Assembly (NCBI RefSeq): GCF_012927645.1
Contig: NZ_JABBMT010000015.1
Coordinates: 1 to 64,000 of the forward strand
Length of the DNA: 64,000 nt
Source: Pseudoalteromonas arctica
Lineage (GTDB): Bacteria; Pseudomonadota; Gammaproteobacteria; Enterobacterales; Alteromonadaceae
Reading direction: 5' to 3'
The position numbers and the translations under genes are program-made. Below, one piece after another: positions 18,798-28,418 of the stretch (position 1 is its first letter; each line of letters starts with the position of its first letter). Below the pieces are notes generated by a model that was not told where the DNA came from, ran no database searches, and saw nothing but the letters and a program-made list of their open reading frames with translations.

Positions 18798-19166
18798 TTA
18801 TATTTTGTTGTGATAAAAACTTCCTGATTCATAAGAAGTGATAAATGATAATATACCATCTTCATTTTTTCTTATGGCTAGATTTGGTACTTGGCTGCTG
18901 TTTTTATCTATTTCAATAGCTTGACTTATCCTGCTAGAGTTTAATCCTAATTGTTTACCTAGCTGTTCCATCTCTTCTTGTATTTTAGGTAGGATTTCAG
19001 TTCTAAGTTGCTCTGCTGCTTGAGCATATCGCTCTCTTTCTTCAGGAGAAGATGCATTTTGAGCTCGTTGTTCAAACTCTGTTATACCATCTTTAGCACC
19101 CTTAACATCACCAACTCTGCCATTATAACCAAAAAATACATCCATTAAATTGTTAGATAGCTGCAT
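18798..19166 (-). CDS. Hypothetical helical protein
   Basis: 122 residues starting MQLSNNLMDVFFGYNGRV. The middle is highly charged and helical (SPEERERYAQAAEQLRTEI, IQEEMEQLGKQLGL), probably a coiled coil or helical hairpin; the end is a short mixed segment (GILSFITSYESGSFYHN). No signal peptide, membrane segment or known motif. AAGGA lies nine bases before the ATG, so expression is credible. It is the first gene after the S10 terminator, on the opposite strand. Function unknown. Confidence 0.6.
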   Translation of the reverse strand: MQLSNNLMDVFFGYNGRVGDVKGAKDGITEFEQRAQNASSPEERERYAQAAEQLRTEILPKIQEEMEQLGKQLGLNSSRISQAIEIDKNSSQVPNLAIRKNEDGILSFITSYESGSFYHNKI

Positions 19167-19321
19167 AGTACTTCTTCCTTGTTGATAATTTTAGGTGCAA
19201 TAAAAGTTTAGAGCAAGCCTTTAGGTTTGTACAAATATGGTACATTTTAATTCCCAAAAGGTAAACAAACGGTTAGGTATACGAAAAGCCTTTGCAAGTG
19301 CAAAGATTGATGTTTTTTTGC

Positions 19322-19411
19322 GCTGACTGCTGACTGCTGACTGCTGACTGCTGACTGCTGACTGCTGACTGCTGACTGCTGACTGCTGACTGCTGACTGC
19401 TGACTGCTGAC
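19322..19411. repeat. Heptanucleotide tandem repeat, about 13 copies
   Basis: Twelve perfect copies of GCTGACT followed by GCTGAC (90 bp, no mismatch). It starts after a T-rich stretch and ends five bases before the stop codon of the endonuclease I remnant. It lies between two minus-strand genes and encodes nothing obvious. Confidence 0.97.
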
Positions 19412-19415
19412 CTTT

Positions 19416-19667
19416 TTACCAAATCATCTCTACAAACTCAGGGTGATCGATATATGGGTTGCGATTTCCTCGATGTTCATAAGCGGCTTGATTTCTATCT
19501 AGCTCTAATTGACTGACAGGATCCTCGTTATGCCAATTAACCAACATAGTCACGACCCAATTCTCAAAGACTTGGTTACTAGAGCCGTTAAGTACGGCAT
19601 TACTAGCCGTGGTGTTGTTTTGCCAACTATCAATTACGTTTTCGTAGCGGGTTGCCATATAAAACAC
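19416..19667 (-). pseudogene. C-terminal remnant of an endonuclease I family nuclease
   Basis: About 83 residues matching only the end of periplasmic/extracellular endonuclease I proteins: MATRYENVIDSWQ, NWHNEDPVSQLELDRNQAAY and GNRNPYIDHPEFVEMIW are family hallmarks. The catalytic part that should precede it (full proteins are about 230-280 aa) is absent; the frame runs into a TAA a few codons upstream of the GTG at 19667, then into the neighbouring hydrolase. No ribosome binding site is evident. Most likely a truncated gene left after a rearrangement at the repeat-rich left edge of the block. Confidence 0.8.
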
Positions 19668-19684
19668 AAAACTAATATAAAATA

Positions 19685-20352
19685 CTACTGAAGCTTTTTA
19701 CGTTTGAGCCACGCTTTAACGGGTACTATCCATTCTTTTCTCGGAGTGAAAAAAGCGCCATGTTCTTTACCCGTTGAAATCGAAATTTCTTTGTAAGAAC
19801 TAACCGTATTAATGTTTCTGGCAACTACATTGTCACACGAACCAACAGAGTCAGAGGTTTCATACACTGAAAATAAATGACCATAAATAGCTATTTCTAC
19901 TTTTGTAGCTAATCCGCTGGTACAAGCCGCTAAGATCACAACGTCAATATCCATGTTTTTTAAATGACTCGATGTAATTGCCGTAATAAACCCACCACGG
20001 GAAAAGCCAACTAACGATATATTGCTTGCAGGTACGCCATTTTTTAGTAATTTAGTTACTTGTTTATATAGCTGTTGAGCGTACTTAAAAGGGTGAGTTT
20101 TCGCTGGCCGATGAGTAGCAATTAAATGATAGCTTGAGCCGGCAAGTTCCTGTTTAATCGCTGGAAAGTTATATTGCCCCCAGCGCCCATGAATAGGTGT
20201 AGGATCTGTGCCCTCTACAATGAGTCCATGAGAATAGAAAACATATTTATCAGCTGAATTTATTTTGTCAGGGAAGCTCTCAAATATTTCACCACCATAG
20301 CTAGATGAACTAAAAAGAAAAGTAAAAATAATAAAGAGTTTTTTTGCAACAT
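19685..20352 (-). pseudogene. Secreted alpha/beta hydrolase broken by a homopolymer frameshift
   Basis: The hydrolase frame runs from about 20340 to 19685: KYVFYSHGLIVEGTD, HGRWGQYNFPAI, nucleophile elbow LVGFSRGGF, a mid segment VVILAACTSGLA and a late His in GKEHGAFF. No start exists in this frame before Met at 19954. The credible start is ATG 20352 with AAAGG six bases upstream; it reads ATG TTG CAA AAA AAC and is out of frame after a run of seven A. Eight A would give MLQKKLFIIFTFLFSSSS, a good signal peptide, joined to the hydrolase. Thus one A is missing, by mutation, sequencing error or slippage. It lies 42 bp after the M23 peptidase gene, in the same direction. Confidence 0.75.
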
Positions 20353-20394
20353 ATCATGCCTTTTTAACACTATAAGTATTTGAAATAAAATACG

Positions 20395-20934
20395 TTATCT
20401 TGTGGTTTTAGCGCCGTTAACTAAACTAGGGTCAACTCTTTGCTTGTCTTTAATTACTTCAAAGTGAAGATGAACACCTGTCGTTTTACCAGTATCACCA
20501 ATAACGCCAATAACCTGCCCAGCTTTAACCCAAGAACCTACTTTGGCATCACTCGATTCTAGATGCGCATATAACGTTTGGTAGCCACTTTTATGTTGGA
20601 TTAATACAGTGTTCCCATAGTTCGAATGCAATGTTTTGTTATCTGAAATGACTATAATTCCATCAGCAGCAGACAGCACAGGGCTTCCTCTTTGGGCAAC
20701 ATAGTCTATACCTCGGTGTGGCTTATAATCTCTGACCTTGTTTACGCTTCGGAATGTTGAGCTTATCGTATGGTTAGCAAGTGGGTGCTGCCAAGTTAGC
20801 TTTCTCGTCATTACAGGAACGTTTAAAAATGTATGTAGGCTAAAAATAACAAGTATCATTGAAGAGACAATATTTGTAATCATCAGCGCAAAGCACACCA
20901 GAATTAAATTGAGCGACTGGATTGGCGTTATCAA
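20395..20934 (-). CDS. M23 family metallopeptidase (LytM-type)
   Basis: 179-residue membrane-anchored or secreted peptidoglycan endopeptidase. An N-terminal hydrophobic segment (about residues 5-38) is followed by one peptidase domain with zinc ligands in KPHRGIDYVA (HxxxD) and HLHFEV, plus the typical GYQTLYAHL and GDTGKTTGVHLHFE. All catalytic residues are present. The domain is minimal, with no LysM or coiled coil. It lies just upstream of the frameshifted hydrolase and is divergent from the esterase at 21116. Confidence 0.88.
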   Translation of the reverse strand: MITPIQSLNLILVCFALMITNIVSSMILVIFSLHTFLNVPVMTRKLTWQHPLANHTISSTFRSVNKVRDYKPHRGIDYVAQRGSPVLSAADGIIVISDNKTLHSNYGNTVLIQHKSGYQTLYAHLESSDAKVGSWVKAGQVIGVIGDTGKTTGVHLHFEVIKDKQRVDPSLVNGAKTTR

Positions 20935-21115
20935 ATTGAACGTTTTTTTAATGATTGCAACAGTGCTTTGGCATAATCATGCTTGTTAATATTAAAGCGA
21001 CATATTGTCAGATTGTCGCATCTGTGTTCCATCGCTCGAATGAACTGATAATTTTATCAATGCCAAACGTCTAAAAGCTAAAGAGCTAGACTTATAAAAA
21101 CCTTGGAGAAATTAC

Positions 21116-21982
21116 ATGAAACTATCTTTTGTAAAATACTTAGCTTTAATTTTTATGCTCAATATAGCCTGCAATAGTGTGGTACTGGCTGAAGAGCGTA
21201 GTTTTGAAATAGCTAACAGTAAAGTAGTTACAATTGAATCCACAGTACTAGGTAAAAAGTACGATTTATTTATCAAAGTACCGCGTAGTTATTTCTTGGC
21301 AAAAAATAAATCTAAAAAATATCCTGTGCTTTATTTAAATGATGGACCTTATACATTCAAAGTGGCTGCTGGTGTCACTCATATGCGAAACATGGATAAC
21401 GTCATTGTTGTTGGGATTTCATTTGCTCACGGAGAAGACGGTCAATTTAGCCGAGTTAGAGATTTAACACCTGTCGTTGATCAGAGCTGGACAAAATACA
21501 CCACAGGTGGAGCAGCTGAGTACTTAGCGTTTATTGAAAAAGAAATCTTTCAGTACATTGAGCACAATTACCGAGTTAACACTGAACAAAGAATATTGTC
21601 TGGGCAATCATTAGGGGGGTCTTTTGCCGCTTGGGTACTATTAACCAAGCCTGAGTTGTTTTCTACTTACATCTTAACCAGCCCTTCACTCTGGTTTAAA
21701 AATAATTGGATATTTGAATTAGAAAATAAATATGCAGAGAAAAACAAATCGTTAAAGGCCAATGTGTTTATGGCAACTGGCGCATTAGAAACTTTAGAAA
21801 ATGGTATGAAAGAAGATATGGTCGCAGGTCATGTAAAGTTTGCTAATCGTTTACGCTCACGTAATTACCAAGGATTAAAACTAGCGGATGAAGTGGTAGA
21901 AGGAACCGATCATTACTCAACCTTTCCTGTTGGGCTGTCAAAAGGCTTGGTAGAGTTTTATAAACATATTTCTGCGCAATAA
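21116..21982 (+). CDS. Secreted esterase, putative esterase (esterase D-like) family
   Basis: 288 residues with a signal peptide (MKLSFVKYLALIFMLNIAC, cleavage near VLAEE). Alpha/beta hydrolase of the PF00756 type: strand YPVLYLNDGPYTFK, nucleophile elbow SGQSLGGSFAAW, SPSLWFKN region and catalytic His in GTDHYSTFPVG. Relatives include siderophore esterases and S-formylglutathione hydrolase-like enzymes; no siderophore genes are nearby, so the substrate is open. A possible lipobox (NIACNS) makes a lipoprotein conceivable. Divergent from the M23 gene. Confidence 0.85.
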   Translation: MKLSFVKYLALIFMLNIACNSVVLAEERSFEIANSKVVTIESTVLGKKYDLFIKVPRSYFLAKNKSKKYPVLYLNDGPYTFKVAAGVTHMRNMDNVIVVGISFAHGEDGQFSRVRDLTPVVDQSWTKYTTGGAAEYLAFIEKEIFQYIEHNYRVNTEQRILSGQSLGGSFAAWVLLTKPELFSTYILTSPSLWFKNNWIFELENKYAEKNKSLKANVFMATGALETLENGMKEDMVAGHVKFANRLRSRNYQGLKLADEVVEGTDHYSTFPVGLSKGLVEFYKHISAQ

Positions 21983-22122
21983 TGTATTTCGTTGGGCGAT
22001 ATTTTACGCCAGTTAGCGTGTTTGAAATGTTGTGTAACAATCTAATTCAGCAATTAGTTTTTTATTCGTAAAGTTTCATTTATATTAATCAGTAACAGTA
22101 CAAAACAATAAGAATTAAAATC

Positions 22123-22842
22123 ATGGGACACGAAACCACAAAAGTATTAGTCGTTGATGATGATATGCGTTTACGCAGTTTGTTAGAGCGCTACCTAGTA
22201 GAACAAGGATTTATTGTACGTACAGCTGCTAATTCAGAACAAATGGATCGGCTGTTAGAGCGTGAAAACTTTCACTTAATGGTGCTCGACTTAATGTTGC
22301 CAGGTGAAGATGGCTTATCTATTTGTCAGCGGTTACGGCAAAAAGAAAACGAAATCCCCATCGTGATGTTAACCGCCAAAGGTGATGAGGTTGATCGTAT
22401 TATTGGTTTGGAGCTGGGTGCTGATGATTACATCCCGAAACCATTTAACCCGCGTGAATTATTAGCGCGTATTAAAGCTATTTTGCGTCGTCGTTCAAAA
22501 GAAGTACCAGGTGCTCCATCAGCAGAAGAAAATAAAATTTCGTTTGGGGAATTTTCACTTAATTTAGCCACCCGAGAAATGAACCAAGGTGATAAAATTA
22601 TGTCGTTGACCAGTGGTGAGTTTGCGGTATTAAAAGCGCTTGTTACCCATCCGCGAGAGCCGCTAAGTCGTGATAAGTTAATGAACTTAGCGCGAGGTCG
22701 TGATTACAGTGCATTAGAGCGTAGTATTGATGTACAAGTTTCACGTTTGCGGCGCATGATCGAAGTTGATGCTACTAATCCACGTTATATTCAAACTGTA
22801 TGGGGCTTAGGTTACGTATTTGTTCCAGATGGTGAAAAGTAG
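22123..22842 (+). CDS. ompR: Osmolarity response regulator OmpR
   Basis: 239 residues (E. coli 239). Receiver domain with acidic pocket VDDDMR, phospho-acceptor Asp56 in [10 protein letters not shown] and Lys in [11 protein letters not shown]. The winged-helix domain ends [17 protein letters not shown]. Controls porin and envelope genes when phosphorylated by EnvZ. envZ begins five bases after the stop, so they form one operon. Confidence 0.97.
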   Translation: MGHETTKVLVVDDDMRLRSLLERYLVEQGFIVRTAANSEQMDRLLERENFHLMVLDLMLPGEDGLSICQRLRQKENEIPIVMLTAKGDEVDRIIGLELGADDYIPKPFNPRELLARIKAILRRRSKEVPGAPSAEENKISFGEFSLNLATREMNQGDKIMSLTSGEFAVLKALVTHPREPLSRDKLMNLARGRDYSALERSIDVQVSRLRRMIEVDATNPRYIQTVWGLGYVFVPDGEK

Positions 22843-22847
22843 CCATA

Positions 22848-24155
22848 ATGAGTGTGTTTCCCAAAAGTGCATTTGGACAAACGGTGTTTTTAGTTGCGGC
22901 ACTGTTGTTGATCAACCAAGTTGTATCCTATATCACGGTTAGCCTTTACGTCGTTAAACCTACTATTGAGCAAGTTAACCTTATTCTCGCAAAACAAATC
23001 AAAACTGTGTTTATAGATTGGGAAGATGGCGTTGAAATAAGCGGTGGTGTGTCTGAAAATTTTTTTGAAATAACCGGTATCGAAGTGATGACCCAGCGCC
23101 AAGCAATGAGCGAAGGTTTGGCGCAAACTCGTGAATATTCGATGTTATCGCGCAGTATGTCTGAGCAACTAAATGGTTCAGCCAGGGTACGTATTAGCCA
23201 AACTGATCCGCTTGTATATTGGGTAGAAGCACCGCAAGCACCAGGTTACTGGGTTAAAGTGCCGCTCACTGGTTTTCAAGAAAATAATCTCGAATTTCTA
23301 ACCTTCTATTTATCTAGTATCGGCTTTTTAAGTGTACTCGGTGGTTGGTTGTTCGCACGTCATTTGAATCGACCTTTAAAAGCGCTACAGCAAGCGGCGG
23401 TAAAAGTAGGGGTCGGAGATTTTTCTACAAAACTGGAGGAGCACGGCTCAACTGAAGTCATCGAGGTAACCCGCGCGTTTAATCAAATGTCACGGGGGAT
23501 TGCAGCGCTTGAGAACGACCGCCGTTTACTCATGGCTGGGGTGTCTCATGATTTACGTACGCCGCTGACGCGGATTCGTTTAGCGACCGAAATGATGTCG
23601 GATGAAGAAGATTATCTGCGTGAAGGGATCATCTACGATATTGAAGATATGAATGCCATTATTGATCAATTTATTGAGTATTTGCGTCATCACAAACGCG
23701 AGGAATTAGCGCTTGAAGATCTCAACGCGATAGTGTCAGAAGTGGTGCATTCAGCACAAAAACATCAACGCACTATCACTTTTAGCGAAAATCCTAGTAT
23801 TAGTAATATTCCTTTAAGTATGGTGGCAATCAAGCGAGTTATTACCAACATGATAGAAAATGCTATTCGTTATTCGGATGGTGATATTGCTGTTGAAACT
23901 ACGCTAAGTCGTGATAGAAAATACGCTATAGTGATTGTAAAAGATCATGGCCCAGGTATTCCTGAAAGTGAACTTGAAACGGTATTTGAACCTTTTAAAC
24001 AAGGTGATGCAGCGCGAGGCAGTGAAGGCAGTGGGTTAGGGCTTGCGATCATTAAGCGCATAGTTGATATGCATGGCGGTAAAGTAAAACTGGTTAATCG
24101 CTCTGAAGGTGGTTTAAGTGCTGAGGTTTATTTACCAGTCAAAGATGCTATTTAG
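22848..24155 (+). CDS. envZ: Osmosensor histidine kinase EnvZ
   Basis: 435-residue inner-membrane kinase/phosphatase for OmpR. Two membrane helices (about 12-35 and 152-170) flank a periplasmic sensor; [19 protein letters not shown] box [18 protein letters not shown] with His234; N box [14 protein letters not shown] boxes KDHGPGIPE and [12 protein letters not shown]. The final codons overlap by 24 bp with the tail of the broken LodB-like gene on the other strand. Confidence 0.96.
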   Translation: MSVFPKSAFGQTVFLVAALLLINQVVSYITVSLYVVKPTIEQVNLILAKQIKTVFIDWEDGVEISGGVSENFFEITGIEVMTQRQAMSEGLAQTREYSMLSRSMSEQLNGSARVRISQTDPLVYWVEAPQAPGYWVKVPLTGFQENNLEFLTFYLSSIGFLSVLGGWLFARHLNRPLKALQQAAVKVGVGDFSTKLEEHGSTEVIEVTRAFNQMSRGIAALENDRRLLMAGVSHDLRTPLTRIRLATEMMSDEEDYLREGIIYDIEDMNAIIDQFIEYLRHHKREELALEDLNAIVSEVVHSAQKHQRTITFSENPSISNIPLSMVAIKRVITNMIENAIRYSDGDIAVETTLSRDRKYAIVIVKDHGPGIPESELETVFEPFKQGDAARGSEGSGLGLAIIKRIVDMHGGKVKLVNRSEGGLSAEVYLPVKDAI

Positions 24156-25320
24156 CTGCTGTCTGCGCTGCCAAAAAGGATTGTTTGACCAGCGTTGCTC
24201 TTGAGCATAAAAATAGCGTTTGTGATCTAAATAACGGTGCCAAATCTGTTCTATTTGTTGCTGGTATAGTTTTTTAAATTGTAGCTGGCTATCGTGTTCT
24301 ATTTTATTGACTATACCGAGTTTTTGCATTAGATCGGCAAGTTGCATCGCACTTGCCATAGCATTAAAAATTCCTTGCGATGAGATTGGGTCAAAGCTCA
24401 GTGCAGCATCACCTAAAGCAGCCCATTGTTAGCCTGCAAAACACTCCAAGCGAGTGGAATTCGCGCTGACGATACCATGCAGTGTTATTGACTGTTGGCA
24501 TACATCGAGAATCTTCGCTTGATTGGCATAACATTGCGCGTGTTGAGTAAATAACGTTGCATCACGGTGCAAGCCTTTGATGAGTAAATCCGGATCCGTT
24601 TGAAATGATAAAACACGACGCTGGTTTGGTAATGGTGCACTGTACCACCAGCCGTTTTGCGTGGCACAGATGCTGCCTAGTTGATTTTCTATCGTATTAG
24701 CTAGAGTTGCCCAGCAAGATATTAGACGGTCATGCTGTTTGCGAGCGGTGTAGTTTTTTGCAAAATGAGCCTCTCGGCCAGTGGCATCAATTACGAATTG
24801 ACTCGCAATGTTGATTGTTTGCTCGTGTTGCAACTGCGTTAGTGTTATTTGCCAGCGTTGTCCTCGGTATTCACTGTGTGTTAATTTGCCAGGCCAAATA
24901 CAGCGCACACCCCGTTGTAGTGCTTTTTCGCGTAAAAAGCTCTCAAATACTTGGCGATCCAAACGCCAACCAAAACCATCAGGGTTATTTAGGTTATCAG
25001 TAATATAGGGCGTTGCTTGGCCCCAACTGATCTGCAATCCTGCGTTGTGTAAATGTTGTGTAAATGTTGTGTAAATGTTGTGGGGTTGTCAGGTTGGCTG
25101 CTAGTTGGTGTTCAAATTCAGTTAATAAATCTAACTGCTGTAAAATACGTCGTGCCGCAGGCGCTAAGCATTCACCAATTCGCTCTTCGGGCATCTCAGA
25201 CTTATCAATCAAAGTAACTTGATATGAGTCACATAAAGCAAGTGCGGCGATACAACCTGCCACACCTGCACCAATGATCACAACATCCGTTTGTAATTCG
25301 CTCTTTTGAACTATCGCCAT
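24132..25320 (-). pseudogene. LodB-like FAD-dependent maturase, disrupted by repeat frameshift and stop codon
   Basis: Flavoprotein of the tryptophan-halogenase-like/LodB type, which in Marinomonas is required to build the quinone cofactor of LodA. Start with FAD motif VVIIGAGVAGCIAAL, then IGECLAPAARRIL, middle QFVIDATGREAHFAK, and late WAALGDAALSFDPISSQGIF. Two lesions: 3.5 copies of an 11-bp repeat (25044-25082), which shift the frame (one copy would restore TPQHLHNAGLQISWGQ), and an in-frame TAA at 24429-24431 inside the GD motif region. Three open pieces remain (25320-24997, 25037-24429, 24428-24132). It starts four bases after the LodA-like stop, so the two formed an operon. Confidence 0.85.
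25044..25082. repeat. 11-bp tandem repeat inside the LodB-like gene
   Basis: Three perfect copies of GTTGTGTAAAT followed by GTTGTG. The net gain of 22 bp relative to a single copy throws the maturase out of frame; one or four copies would be in frame. Confidence 0.95.
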
Positions 25321-25324
25321 TGGC

Positions 25325-28300
25325 TTAGCGTCCTTTGTTGCGGTGAAAACGGCTGGCTTTTTCAGTAACGCCTAAGTTGCTTTGACTGCGATGTGAGGCG
25401 TGCTCAGCGGAGAGTGTGGCTTTGGTATGCTGCATCGCTTTACTTACTAAGTTAACTTGTGCCTCACCTTGTGGATTGTTAGGCAATATACCAACCTGCA
25501 TTGCGCTAGGAAATTGTGCATCGTCTATTACGCCGATATGAGGTTGTACAATCGCAAGTTTAGCAAAGTTATCTATCATACTATTGATTTGGTTCGTATA
25601 AGTGGCAGGATTACCATGTAAAGGTAAATCATCAAGCCAATCAGTACGATAAGCAAAAGCCTGCTGGCGTGTATTGTCAGATAATGAGGTATCAAGCACT
25701 TGTTGATAGCGCAACTGATTCATTATTTGATTTGGCACGCGAGCAGGCCAAAATGTCGGTAAAAATGGGTCGTACTCAGAGCTGTAACCATCTCTACAAC
25801 TTGCGGTATCAGTTTGCCAAGGAATAGCCATCCAGCGTGTTATTCCACCTGCAACTTGGCCACCAAACAAAGGTCCTTGCGCTAGGGTATAAACGTCGCT
25901 ATTCATTACTGGGCCGTAATAGCAACGGTCGCTTGGTAAGTCCGCTTGGGCGTGCTTGAGTCGAAATGCCGACATATACATGCCTGCGGTTCGCATTGGC
26001 CAAGTCATTTCACAGCCTGGATGAAATGCATCAGCAAGGCAAAACTCCATTGCGCCGCGAGTAAGCAGTTCTGGCTGCTCAGCAATAGGGTAATCATCTA
26101 ACGCGGTTACATTTGCATGTGCTGGACACGCTGACTGAGGGGTGTAATCATTAATAAAATCACCTTTCACCCATTGCTCTAAAAAGCTCAACTGCAAATT
26201 TGATAGCGTTGCATGTTGGCGTACTGAGCCCGTGGGAGGAATGCTAATCGCATCGCCATACAGCCAAGGCCACAGTTGTGGAGCTTGCGCACCGGGAACA
26301 TCAAAACGGCGAAAGTTATTAGACAGGGTACGGCGTAATTCTTGATAGGCAGGAGAGGGATCGCTAAGCTTTTCTAGCCATTCATTCGTGGTGTAATTAA
26401 ACTGACCTCCCCAGCCAAATGCGCCAGCAAATCCGTCATTAACCCATTGTAAGTCCGTCATTCGGGCAAATATGGGTTGAATATCGTTGCTAAATGAAGG
26501 TCGCTGTGGTCTTGCCAGCATACCGGCATCTACAGCAACATCGCGCATCAAATCCCACATGGTGCGTACTGATTTTTGCATTGGTGCATAATCTGGTGGC
26601 GCGCAAATAACCCAAGCGGGTTCTACTCTTAGCGATACTCCCTGATATACAACCTCAGCGGTAATTGGGCCATCTGAGGTGTCATCATACCAACCTTCAT
26701 TGTTTGCAAAGGTAATGGCTATATCGCCGTTTATGTTACGTGACACGCCATGACCACCGAGCATTAGTAAGCGACCGTATTGATCGCTGTGCATTTCGCC
26801 TAAGTACACATCCTGATCCATAAATTGGCCAATAAACTCATGCTTAGATTTTACGTTTTTGCGGCTTATACTGTGTTTGCCTCCTTTGATTAACAGCTTG
26901 CTACGATCGGCAATATTGTTATTGCGCAGTAACGATGGCGGCGCATCGGCGGCTTCTGGAATATCTAACGCAATTTGAAATTCGTACCAAGAGGCTTTTT
27001 GATTGGCTAATTCAGCGTGCCAAGTAATCTCTGCATTATCGAGGGTTAGTTCTTTTATCGCTTTACCAGCGGCATTAAAGCCGTAAATTCTAAATTCAGC
27101 CGCTTGGCGCTTTAATGCTCCTGTTTGATCTCGATAACTGTGTTCATCAGTATGAGCTATGGGCTGCGGTTGTTGTGGGCCAATAAAGTAGTCTTTTTTA
27201 CTATTACCCACGCGCATTACACCAATGGGTGGATAAATACCGGCATAAACAATACATTCAGAGTCAGTATCTTGATCCTGCAGTGGCTTAAATTCACTTA
27301 ACTGTTTAGGCTCTTGTAGTTGCTGGCCATTGGCTGTATGTCGGGCATGAGCACTGGCCGCATAGGCTGACTTTCGAGCTAGTGCAATGCTGCCTAGAGG
27401 CTCATGGGCGGCTAAAGTACGCCAAATATTAAATGCTAAGTTGTCACCAAGCTCAGCTTGGCCAATGGCAGTAATATTTTGTTGCGCTAAGTGTAGTCGA
27501 GCAATACAAACAAATGGACTTCCTTCTGGAGCAGCTTCACAGCTCCACACGGCTTGCGCATCATCAAGTGGCATTGTTTTAGGGTTTGTTCTTAATTGTA
27601 CTTCAAAGCGAAATGTTGCACTGCTTTGACGTAAACGTTGCTGCAAATCTAAAGCTAGGTAATTATTATCGACACTTGGTGCGCCAAGTTCACTGTCTTC
27701 AGGTACTAAACGATATTTCACAATTTGTTGTTCGCCTAATTTGAACGGTAATATTGCCCAATAATTGGCGCTCAAACAGCTTGCTTCAACTTTTTGCATA
27801 GCTTGTAAAATATTGGCTGTTTGTATGTGTTTTGGGTTATTTAAATAGGCATCATAGTTTTTATCGATCACCCCAGCTGTGGTGAATTGGCACATTTGCT
27901 GTGCATCTTTGGTAAAAAACCGATCCATATTTTGAAAAATAAAATCTGCGGTTTCGCCCTCTCCAATCAGTTTTGGCCCATCGACTCCAAAAAGCTTTAC
28001 CGCCAAACCTAACGTAGTGTGTAAATCTGGAGAGGATGGCAACGTATCACTTGAAAAGCGCACTGCACATTCGTATTCTTTACCTGCAAAAATGCCAACC
28101 TGAAATTGTGGATCTATATCTGGGTTGATAATAAAGTGACCGTAAGCGATGCCATGTTGCTTTCTAAACACCGCTCGTTGTGCTGGCTGCTGACCTTTGT
28201 CTATACGCGGCACTTGACCAAGGCCAACAAACATTTCAGTTAACCGCTGGCAGGCTAATTCAACATCTTTGTCATTTGACCAGCACGGCACATTGTTAGC

Positions 28301-28345
28301 AGTTGCTGGCGTTTTGATACTGTTTTTTTTAGATTTCTTAGCCAT
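25325..28345 (-). CDS. Catalase-like domain fused to LodA-family quinone oxidase
   Basis: 1006 residues. Residues about 30-340 form a catalase-like haem domain of the small y4iL-like type (candidate distal His in RKQHGIAYG, RFSSDTLPSS, LAAHEPLGSIALARKSAY). From about 364 the protein is LodA-like (CIVYAGIYPPIGVMRVGNS, YFIGP, RQAAEFRIYGFNAAGK). Cys778 in HPGCEMTW and Trp843 in IPWQTDTASC are 65 residues apart, the same spacing as the Cys516-Trp581 pair that forms cysteine tryptophylquinone in Marinomonas LodA. LodA enzymes oxidise amino acids and release hydrogen peroxide, so an attached peroxide-handling domain makes sense. AAGGA precedes the ATG by eight bases. Its maturase gene just downstream is broken. 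No signal peptide. Confidence 0.85.
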   Translation of the reverse strand: MAKKSKKNSIKTPATANNVPCWSNDKDVELACQRLTEMFVGLGQVPRIDKGQQPAQRAVFRKQHGIAYGHFIINPDIDPQFQVGIFAGKEYECAVRFSSDTLPSSPDLHTTLGLAVKLFGVDGPKLIGEGETADFIFQNMDRFFTKDAQQMCQFTTAGVIDKNYDAYLNNPKHIQTANILQAMQKVEASCLSANYWAILPFKLGEQQIVKYRLVPEDSELGAPSVDNNYLALDLQQRLRQSSATFRFEVQLRTNPKTMPLDDAQAVWSCEAAPEGSPFVCIARLHLAQQNITAIGQAELGDNLAFNIWRTLAAHEPLGSIALARKSAYAASAHARHTANGQQLQEPKQLSEFKPLQDQDTDSECIVYAGIYPPIGVMRVGNSKKDYFIGPQQPQPIAHTDEHSYRDQTGALKRQAAEFRIYGFNAAGKAIKELTLDNAEITWHAELANQKASWYEFQIALDIPEAADAPPSLLRNNNIADRSKLLIKGGKHSISRKNVKSKHEFIGQFMDQDVYLGEMHSDQYGRLLMLGGHGVSRNINGDIAITFANNEGWYDDTSDGPITAEVVYQGVSLRVEPAWVICAPPDYAPMQKSVRTMWDLMRDVAVDAGMLARPQRPSFSNDIQPIFARMTDLQWVNDGFAGAFGWGGQFNYTTNEWLEKLSDPSPAYQELRRTLSNNFRRFDVPGAQAPQLWPWLYGDAISIPPTGSVRQHATLSNLQLSFLEQWVKGDFINDYTPQSACPAHANVTALDDYPIAEQPELLTRGAMEFCLADAFHPGCEMTWPMRTAGMYMSAFRLKHAQADLPSDRCYYGPVMNSDVYTLAQGPLFGGQVAGGITRWMAIPWQTDTASCRDGYSSEYDPFLPTFWPARVPNQIMNQLRYQQVLDTSLSDNTRQQAFAYRTDWLDDLPLHGNPATYTNQINSMIDNFAKLAIVQPHIGVIDDAQFPSAMQVGILPNNPQGEAQVNLVSKAMQHTKATLSAEHASHRSQSNLGVTEKASRFHRNKGR

Positions 28346-28418
28346 TATTATATTCCTTATAGTATTGAGGCGGCTCTAGAGGTATTAGCTCTAAAAGTCC
28401 TTTTACGCAAGTTCACCT

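Noticed and set aside
19322-19411. Repeat array as a CRISPR
   Set aside because: The units are 7 bp and contiguous, with no spacers; it is a simple tandem repeat.
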